The position numbers were made by a program, and so were the translations under genes. Source: Candidatus Brocadia carolinensis (lineage in GTDB: Bacteria; Planctomycetota; Brocadiia; Brocadiales; Brocadiaceae). Taken from it: a DNA stretch of 35,568 nt. The notes below the pieces were generated by a model. The model searched no databases, was not told where the DNA came from, and was given only the letters and a program-made list of their open reading frames with translations. Numbering within the stretch: the first letter of the stretch is position 1; each line of letters starts with the position of its first letter. Location of the stretch: positions 1-35,568 of the forward strand of contig AYTS01000079.1 of NCBI GenBank assembly GCA_002009475.1, given 5' to 3'. Below, piece by piece: positions 8,083 to 15,500 of the stretch.

Positions 8083-9957
8083 GTGAAACAACTAAAAACC
8101 CCTGACGATCTCGCTAAATATAAAAAATCCCTTGAAACGAAACACCGGCCTGATGTGGCGCGGATATTCATTTGTGCGACAGGCTGTAGGGCGCTTGGCG
8201 CTGAAGAAGTATGCAGGGCGTTCAAGAATGAAATTGCAAAACAGTCGCTTACCGACAAGATAGAAATTGTAGAAACAGGATGCCAGGGACTCTGCACCAG
8301 GGCACCCGTATTGACTATAGAACCTTTAGGAATTTTCTATGGCAGGGTTACCGAAACGGATGTACCTGAAATTATTGCACGAACGGTACAAAAAGGTGAG
8401 GTTATTGATCGTCTCTGCTACTCTGAGGCGGGGAAACGCATTCCCTACGTTCGGGATATCCCCTTTTACAGTAAACAGAAAAAAATAGTGTTAAAAAACT
8501 GCGGCAGCATTGACCCACGAAATATCGACGAATATATTTTAAAGGAAGGTTATGCTGCCTTTGCAAAGGTGCTTGGCGGTATGACGCAGGAGAAAGTCAT
8601 TGATGAAATAAAGAATTCAGGGCTGCGCGGCAGAGGCGGAGCAGGATTTCCCACGGGAATTAAATGGGAATCAGTGCGAAATGCCCCTGGCGACATGAAA
8701 TACCTGGTATGTAACGGTGACGAAGGAGACCCCGGGGCTTTTATGGATAGGGCCGTACTTGAAGGTGACCCTCATGCTGTTATTGAAGGGATGCTCATTG
8801 GCGCATATGCAATGGGCGCAAAGAAAGGATTCATTTATGTGCGCGCAGAATACCCCATTGCAGTAGAGCACTTAAAAATTGCCATAGAACAGGCGAGAAC
8901 CCTGGGACTCCTTGGTGAAAATATTCTCGGAAAACCATTCAGTTTTGATCTGGAGATCAAAATGGGTGCCGGAGCCTTCGTTTGTGGAGAAGAAACGGCC
9001 CTCATTGCCTCTATCGAAGGAAAACGGGGCATGCCCCGCCCTCGTCCGCCATATCCTGCCACCAGCGGCATTTGGGGAAAACCCACGAATATCAACAACG
9101 TTGAGACCTTAGCAAATGTGCCGGTTATCTTCCTTAACGGTTCCTCATGGTACAAATCCATCGGCACGGAGAGCAGTAAAGGTACAAAGATATTCGCCCT
9201 GGCAGGCAATGTAAAAAATACCGGTCTTGTTGAAGTTCCCATGGGAACCACGCTCCGTGAGATCGTCTTTAACATCGGAGGGGGTATTCCCGGCAGAAAA
9301 AATTTTAAGGCGGCTCAGATGGGCGGCCCTTCTGGCGGCTGCGTGCCTGCCCAACATCTTGATCTCCCTATTGATTATGAAACGGTGAAAGAGGTTGGGG
9401 CAATTATGGGGTCTGGAGGGCTTATTGTCATGGACGACTCCACTTCCATGGTTGAGATCGCACGTTATTTTATGGAATTTTGCCAGGACGAATCCTGTGG
9501 AAAGTGTGTGCCGTGCAGGATAGGGACCAAGAGAATGCTCGATATCCTTACGCGGATTACCAAGGGGCAGGGCAAGCAGGAAGATATCGGCTTCTTAAAT
9601 GAATTGGCGGAAGTCACGAAAACAGCTTCTTTATGCGGACTAGGGCAAACTGCTGCAAACCCGGTGCTCTCTACCATCCGTTATTTCGCAAATGAATACG
9701 AAGAAGCTATTCATAAAAAAAGACACTCAAACAGCACAACACAATTCTCCATCGCCGTCGTAACACTGCACCAGGCCATATCAAAACCATACGGCGGGCA
9801 GTCCGGCAGTTATACTCAAGGAGCGCTTGTGAATAACCTTGATCACCTCACGAGGTGGCACGGACAAGCAAAGCTTGTCCGTGTTTTCGTACCAGTACTA
9901 ATGAAACGAGCGATGCATAACGCTAACCAAAAATCCTCCTTAGTAAAGTGGGATTAA
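8083..9957 (+). CDS. NuoF-like NADH/FMN subunit of formate dehydrogenase
   Basis: The NAD- and FMN-binding subunit, which would reduce NAD with electrons from FdhA. It starts at GTG 8083 behind AAGGAG. An N-terminal thioredoxin-like [2Fe-2S] domain (CATGC and CQGLC) precedes the FMN motif GRGGAGFPTGIKW (about residue 185), the NAD-site acidic stretch CNGDEGDPGAF, and the [4Fe-4S] motif ESCGKCVPCRIGT with a fourth Cys in ASLCGLG. This layout matches HndC/FdsB-type subunits rather than plain NuoF. After about residue 545 (position 9721) the sequence no longer resembles the family: about 78 basic, low-complexity residues cross a terminator-like hairpin. If one A is removed from the seven-A run at 9715-9721, the protein ends at TAA 9761-9763 with 559 residues. 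The true 3' end is therefore uncertain. Confidence 0.85.
   Translation: MKQLKTPDDLAKYKKSLETKHRPDVARIFICATGCRALGAEEVCRAFKNEIAKQSLTDKIEIVETGCQGLCTRAPVLTIEPLGIFYGRVTETDVPEIIARTVQKGEVIDRLCYSEAGKRIPYVRDIPFYSKQKKIVLKNCGSIDPRNIDEYILKEGYAAFAKVLGGMTQEKVIDEIKNSGLRGRGGAGFPTGIKWESVRNAPGDMKYLVCNGDEGDPGAFMDRAVLEGDPHAVIEGMLIGAYAMGAKKGFIYVRAEYPIAVEHLKIAIEQARTLGLLGENILGKPFSFDLEIKMGAGAFVCGEETALIASIEGKRGMPRPRPPYPATSGIWGKPTNINNVETLANVPVIFLNGSSWYKSIGTESSKGTKIFALAGNVKNTGLVEVPMGTTLREIVFNIGGGIPGRKNFKAAQMGGPSGGCVPAQHLDLPIDYETVKEVGAIMGSGGLIVMDDSTSMVEIARYFMEFCQDESCGKCVPCRIGTKRMLDILTRITKGQGKQEDIGFLNELAEVTKTASLCGLGQTAANPVLSTIRYFANEYEEAIHKKRHSNSTTQFSIAVVTLHQAISKPYGGQSGSYTQGALVNNLDHLTRWHGQAKLVRVFVPVLMKRAMHNANQKSSLVKWD
9859..9887 (+). 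terminator. Strong hairpin with T-tract inside the 3' part of the NuoF-like frame
   Basis: CACGGACAAGC (9859-9869) pairs perfectly with GCTTGTCCGTG (9873-9883) around an AAA loop, then TTTT follows. A second dyad, CACCTCACGAGGTG (9845-9858), lies directly before it. An intrinsic terminator here makes sense if the gene really ends at 9763. It could also be a dispersed palindrome related to the one at 11041-11059. Confidence 0.55.
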
Positions 9958-10024
9958 GGCTGTTACAGTGACAATACCTCTTTGCGAACGTGCATATGAA
10001 CAAAATTATTATGAATGAAACGAC

Positions 10025-10933
10025 ATGCCTGAAATACCTATCATCCGTCCGCCGAATGAATGGAATAGCCTGCTTGTGCGCGTTACGAGGGGGTGCAAAT
10101 GGAACCGCTGCCGTTTCTGCGGTATCTATCCTCATCTTGGAGAACCGGGATTTTCCATCCGGTCGGTAGCTGAAATCAAACGCGATATCGATCTTCTCAA
10201 ACTTCAACACCCCAATGCGGAAACCGCATTCCTTGGTGATGCCGATCCACTGCAGCCAGGGGTCGATGCCTTTGTCGAAATCGCCAGATACCTTCGCAAC
10301 GCCTTCCCGATCAAGAGACTCACCTGTTATGCCAGGGTATCAACACTCTGGAAACTGAGAAAAGACGCCATTCAGATACTTGCACGGGCTGGACTGAACA
10401 GGGTACATATCGGCCTTGAATCAGGAGATGCCGAGATTTTGCGCTTTCACCGGAAAGGGCAAACGCCTGAAATGGTAAGGGAAATCGCAGCCTGGCTCAA
10501 AGATGCAGGCATTGAAATCTCCTTTTATGTCCTCCTGGGACTTGGTGGCAGGGATCACTGGCAGAGGCACATTCAGGAAGCGGCAAGACTCATCAATGAA
10601 ACAGAGCCTGAATTCGTGCGCATCAGGAGGCTTTGGCCGTATGAAAGCAACAGTCCGTTTTCCGGCCCGGAATCCCCGCTTTTACACGAAATACGAAACG
10701 GTAATTTTAATCCGCAAACACCTGAAGGCACCGTCCTGGAACTCAGGCTGTTGATAAAACAACTTCATGAGCTTTCCACGTTTGTGACATGCGATCATGG
10801 AAACAATTATGTACAGGTATCCGGCAGGATAAATGAGGACAAACAAACGATGCTGACAAAAATCGATGCATTCCTTGCACTTCCGGAAAGTGACAGGGAA
10901 GCGCACTATCTGGCAGTCGGCTCAAGGATCTAA
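10025..10933 (+). CDS. Radical SAM protein
   Basis: A 302-residue protein with the [4Fe-4S] motif TRGCKWNRCRFCGIY; Cys24, Cys29 and Cys32 form C-x4-C-x2-C, one residue longer than the canonical C-x3-C-x2-C but usual for one branch of COG1032/Elp3-like enzymes. The SAM-binding region follows: AFLGDADPL (strand 2), LTCYARVSTLWKL, VHIGLESGDAEIL (the Gly-Glu-Ser motif) and a late ISFYVLLGLGG strand. There is no B12-binding or TRAM domain. The substrate cannot be predicted. ATG 10025 is used although its ribosome binding site is weak. It follows the NuoF-like gene by 67 bases (or about 260 if that gene ends early), so co-transcription is possible but not shown. Confidence 0.8.
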   Translation: MPEIPIIRPPNEWNSLLVRVTRGCKWNRCRFCGIYPHLGEPGFSIRSVAEIKRDIDLLKLQHPNAETAFLGDADPLQPGVDAFVEIARYLRNAFPIKRLTCYARVSTLWKLRKDAIQILARAGLNRVHIGLESGDAEILRFHRKGQTPEMVREIAAWLKDAGIEISFYVLLGLGGRDHWQRHIQEAARLINETEPEFVRIRRLWPYESNSPFSGPESPLLHEIRNGNFNPQTPEGTVLELRLLIKQLHELSTFVTCDHGNNYVQVSGRINEDKQTMLTKIDAFLALPESDREAHYLAVGSRI

Positions 10934-11270
10934 AAAATAAACCATGCGGCTTTTTCAACAGGAATAATTTGACAGCAAAATAGTCACTATTTCTATTCTT
11001 TCCCATAAGATAAACATCATAATCTCCCCTTTATCGGTAGGACAAGCGTCCCGCTTGTCAAAATAATGTCAGGAGAAGACGCCTGACCTCCATAGGAGCG
11101 GTGCGTGTTTACTTGTTCCATGTATTTCCCGAATCTTAAAAAGGAACCAATGTTTTATATAACAGAAATTGTGCTTGATTATACTTGAAAATAAAATGAT
11201 AAGTGGTAGCTTTTGGTTAACTGAGCGAGACAGTAGTTTTCACAAATGACATGAAATGGTGTGATAATTA
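10934..11270. other. Intergenic region with a short palindrome
   Basis: No gene is seen. At 11041-11059 GACAAGCG and CGCTTGTC form an 8-bp stem with a TCC loop, related to the hairpin core in the NuoF-like gene. AT-rich sequence from about 11140 to 11260 may be the former promoter region of the dead toxin/antitoxin pair. Confidence 0.4.
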
Positions 11271-11844
11271 TTGAAGTACGAAATCGAATGTATCCCGAAG
11301 GCAATTGATGATTTGAAGTTGTTAAGGAAGTATGAGCAGCAATCCATTTTTGACCGAATTAATGAACAACTTTTATATGAGCCTGCTCTGGAAACACGTA
11401 ATCGTAAGAAACTGCGCCCAAATAACGTTGCCGAGTATGAATTACAAATTGGGTAACACTTTAGTTTTTTTGAAAAACACCTTTTTCTGTAGGTGCGTAC
11501 CTGAAGGTATTCACACGCAATAAAAACAAAATCCGGTATGCGGTAAAAAAGCGGGGTTAACAGGCAAAAATGCATCATTTGGCTATAATCATGACATCCT
11601 TTCAGGATTTGGAAATTGCAAAGACATGTTTTGAATCTGCCTCCCCCTGTATATTCGCCATGATATAGCCAGCAAAACAAGGTTTTCTCTTGAGATTGTT
11701 CAAAAAGCTAAAGTGTTACCGAATTGGGAAGTTTCGCGTTTTTTTTATGACGTTGATGAAACGACGAAAATCGTCAAAATTGAAGCTATCGGTTATAAAA
11801 AGGGCAGCCGATTGTTCATTCATGGGAAGGAGTATGAGTTATGA
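11271..11844 (+). pseudogene. RelE/ParE-type toxin, split by a MITE and frameshifted
   Basis: The first part (11271-11453, TTG start) encodes LKYEIECIPKAIDDLKLLRK ... NNVAEYELQIG, the N-terminal two thirds of a RelE/ParE-family ribosome-dependent mRNA interferase or gyrase poison. It stops inside a 267-bp inserted element (11453-11719). Coding resumes after the element as IGKFRV, then past a T-run as YDVDETTKIVKIEAIGYKK and GSRLFIHGKEYEL, ending at TGA 11842-11844. Removing the element and one target copy joins the halves in frame at GAATTACAAATTGG/GAAG. A second lesion remains: the eight-T run at 11739-11746 does not keep frame (six or nine would). The restored toxin is about 98 residues, normal for the family. 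It overlaps the antitoxin start by ATGA. Confidence 0.85.
11453..11719. mobile_element. MITE-like element (267 bp) inserted in the toxin gene
   Basis: The ends are inverted repeats: GTAACACTTTAGTTTTTTTG at the left and ...CAAAAAGCTAAAGTGTTAC at the right. The flanks CAAATTGG (11445-11452) and CGAATTGG (11720-11727) look like an 8-bp target duplication with one mismatch. The interior has no transposase and no long frame, so it must be moved by an enzyme encoded elsewhere. A second element with nearly the same ends is at 22066-22215. Confidence 0.8.
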
Positions 11845-12085
11845 AAACAGTAAATATCTCAGCAAGGGAAAAAACTATCAATGCTTTACTAAAAGAAGCA
11901 CAAAAATAGGGTCTAATCCTTCGTTCTGTTGATGGGCATGAGTTTATTTTGGTTGAAATTGATGATTTCAATCGGGAGATTGAATTAACCCGCCAAAACA
12001 GGAATTGATGAAATTACTTGATGAACGAGGTAAGCAAATGAAGACTATCAAAGCACTGGAAGTGAAAAAACAACTTGGTCTTTGA
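11841..12085 (+). pseudogene. Antitoxin partner of the RelE-type toxin, decayed
   Basis: Starts at ATG 11841, overlapping the toxin stop, as in a translationally coupled toxin-first pair. The sequence MKTVNISAREKTINALLKEA is followed by an in-frame TAG (11907-11909), then continues in the same frame as GLILRSVDGHEFILVEIDD and FNREIELTRQN. One base is then missing near 11998; the restored frame gives ELMKLLDERGKQMKT and ends KALEVKKQLGL at TGA 12083-12085. The repaired protein is 81 residues. The layout, a short N-terminal strand-helix region and a charged C-terminal toxin-binding tail, is typical of small antitoxins coupled to RelE-type toxins. With both partners dead, the pair cannot act as an addiction module. 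Confidence 0.75.
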
Positions 12086-12583
12086 TAGAGTTCAGGATTA
12101 TTTCACAGGATATCTTTGCAGGTAAACACTACTTACCAATAAAACGCACCCAAATTCATTATTAATTTTGCTGGTAAAATTAAAAACCTTGCAATCTTTT
12201 TTTACTTTTGTTATTTTGATTTTTACTATGAAAATGCAATTTCTTAATATAAAGTAATTCACGTAATCACAGCCTGTCAGAAACTAACATGAGTTCAGTA
12301 CCAACACTATTCCCGGCCGGAAAATTTGAAGTACCTAAAGATTTCGGAGGCACAGGCTAAGTAACAATCTACGAGACTGCCTAAAAATGCATTGAAGCGC
12401 CTTTGACGGGCAAGACAGAAACAATCGAGCAACAAGCCAACATTATCACTCAAAAGCGGACGAACGCCACAATCGCAATGCCTTGCTTAGGGACGTACTG
12501 CAAGGGGGCAACATATTTAGTTATTTTATGCAGGTTGGGTTAAACGCAGCGCACCCAACAAGAAAATGGCTTGAGGTAGTATT
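12086..12583. other. AT-rich intergenic region with a possible decayed gene and a palindromic repeat
   Basis: From ATG 12289 one frame reads MSSVPTLFPAGKFEVPKDF, stops at TAA 12358-12360, continues as VTIYETA, stops again, then reads EAPLTGKTETIEQQANIIT. This looks like an eroded gene of unknown family. At 12534-12559 GTTGGGT and ACCCAAC flank TAAACGCAGCGC, a form of a palindrome common in many bacterial genomes. GAGG about 7 bases before ATG 12584 serves the next gene. Confidence 0.4.
12534..12559. repeat. GTTGGGT...ACCCAAC palindromic repeat
   Basis: A 7-bp perfect dyad (12534-12540 with 12553-12559) separated by 12 bases, just upstream of the large TPR/FHIPEP gene. It has the look of a REP-type dispersed element rather than a terminator, since there is no T-tract. 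Confidence 0.5.
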
Positions 12584-15500
12584 ATGAAATTGCCGAATAT
12601 AATACCTTCGTCAGATCTTCTTAGCCAGCTTAAAGGGGTAGAAAGTGGTCTTCTCCAGCGTAAACGGCTCAGTACCGTTGGGCTTATCGTTGGTACCTTG
12701 CAGGCCAGTTTTTTGTTAATCAATAGCGACTGGTTCAAGGGTTTGACCAGCATCCCCACTATTCCAATCCTTAGTAAAATTCCTACCTTTGTTTTTCCTA
12801 TTGTAATAGTATTCGCAATTTTCTCATTCTTCATAATGGTCTGGTCAAGATTCTGGCTCAAAGAGTCACAGGCTCCCTTTCGTTATACCTGTTCCATTGC
12901 AGATTTCAACCCTATACTGCAGGAACACGCAATAGAAGAACTAGCATGGTTACAGCATGATCTCCAAGTGAGGTTGAGCCAACGTATTGGACGCCTCTTT
13001 TTGCTAGAAGAAAAAGATGCAAAGCCAAAGGAAGAGCGGATAAATGACGACACCGAGGAGAACCTTAAATCACACATTCACATCAGTGGTTTCTATGGCA
13101 TTCGTAACGACCAGGATAATAGCCTGGTCATTGAAGTGATGCCCCGTGTCCGTATCGGACCGTCTGGAAGCCCGGAGACACTTGCTCAGCCAGTGAAATA
13201 TATCCTCGACAAGGAATGTCCTCCTGACGATAAGAAGCCTGGGAAAGCGTTGAAGGCTTCAACAACGAACCCTCAAAACAGGAACATTGCACCAGATCAG
13301 TATGAACAGATCATTGAACGGGTCTACTTCAGCATTGCAACAGAAATCTACAAACAGATACAACAGGATGTAAAAAAGAAAATTGATCTCTTGCCCACGA
13401 ATTACTTCCGTGCGGTCGCTTTATTTCGTGAGGCGGAGGATTATGCGAAATCAAACACGCTCGATTCGTATGAGGAGGCAATGAATCTCTATGAACAGGC
13501 AAACAAACTCCTTGATCCTTCCGTGCGACCACTGACCAACTCTTGGTTTCGAAGGCCCTTTCAGAAATTTCAACGGTGGAGGGCCAGATTCTGGGCAATA
13601 GTGCGGGGGTGGGAGGCAACCTTCTTACCGAAATGCGGACATATTGAGGTTATGTGTGCAAGAACTGAGATTGGCTATGCAAATATGCTTCTTTCCCGCC
13701 GATTTTTAGCTGGCATATCAGGACAGCGTTCAAACCCGGTCTATGAAGCATTGCCTGTCGCAGAAAGGGCGTTAAAAAGGCTATTAGCCCTGCCTGCTTC
13801 TCTGGAATTTGGCCGTTACGATGTTCCCGGCCATCGCGAGGCTCTTTTTGATGCCTATATGACCCTGGCATTATCGTGGTGGAACTTAGGATCTGCACAC
13901 AAAGCAATGAAGTCGCTTTTGCATGCCCGCCAGATCGATCCCTTTCGAACCGAAAAGGATGCAATGTATCTTTATGTAGCAGGTGAAATTGATTTTAATA
14001 GTATTTCTCAATTGCACTATTTTCAACGCGCCATAGAGGTTCTACCGAGATTTGAAGTCGCACAGTTTTCCTTTGCTACGGAGTTTGAATTCCTTTGGCG
14101 AACAAGACCTTCGCTTGAGCGAAACGTTGCCGAATTGGTTGTCAAAGAATATGAAAGGGTACTAATGATTAATCCCGGGAATATTGGTGCATGGGCAAAC
14201 ATAGGTTATGTTTACTGGTTACTCGGCGAAGATGGAGATATAGGTAAGGCAAGGGATGCTTACTTGAACGGATGCGAGTACAAGGCAATTAAGCCGGCAA
14301 CGTTTATCTCCGAACTCAGTTACGGACTTGCCAGGCTTTCCGCCGAGCAAGGGGATTTTTTTGAAGCATATAAGCATTATGTCAGCGCTGTGTCTGCGCA
14401 ACTTGGCCAGGGGGTATATCATAATCCTTATGGCTATACTGGATATTTCTTTCAAATGATCGAAAGGGAGATGTTAGAACGAATCATCCGTTACAAGGAA
14501 AGAGTTGAATCATATTGGAATCTTTTGAAGGGGAAAGACGGCCAAAAAAGAGAGTTCACAAGAAATGTAGAAGCTTTTGTCGTTAATAATGAAATCGCTA
14601 TTGATAAAAAAGAATATATTATCAAAAGATTGGTTAATTTGTTCAAGGATATTGATACAAGATTGACGCAAGAAGAGGAAGAAAGAGTGAAAAATATTAC
14701 CAAGAAGGAGGGACTTGGGGATTTTGCTGAAGATTTTAAAACTTCTATGCTCGAAGGAGATAAAACAAAAGACGAGGGAAAAAAAACAAAAGGCGAAATA
14801 CTATCGGTACTTCATGACGATGACTTTTCAGCCTTGATTGAAAAGTATCTACCTACACAACGTGTCACGGATGCTGTTTATGCCTTCGTACTTACAGACT
14901 ATGGCGAGGCATGTTATAATTATTGGAAACGCTCAGGAGATAGAACATGGCGTGATAATGCTTGTTCAGCATATGACAATGCCATTAAATGTAATAGCCA
15001 TTACGTAATTCCCCATTATAACCTTGCCCTTATTGATAGCGATAGGAGTTCAAAAGAATTGGATCCTGTCGAGAAATTGGAACCGAGGTGGCCTGACGGA
15101 ATTTTCGCAAGGATCGAAGTTGACGTCAATCGTTTACCGGGTTGTATTGCCGATGCTGAGAAAGCTGAAGATGAAGCTCAGAAAGCCGAGGATGATGCTA
15201 AGAAAATAGACAAAGCTGTGGAAAAAGTTGCTGAAATCAGTCGGTTTCAACCAAGAGAAGATAAGGCTACTAAATTTTGGGACGAGACTGCTAAACTTCG
15301 GGACAAAGCTGCCAAACTTCGGAACATAGCTAAAGCACTTTTGAATACCGCTACTGAATGTAAGGAGAATGCTGACAAATTAGTGAAACAAATTAAAGAT
15401 AAACTTGGCAGTTTCCTACCTCATAGCTGGGCTGTGAAAGCCTTTGCCGATTATGAAGATAAGGAAATATTAAATTTGCTTGAAAACAAGCGCATTAACT

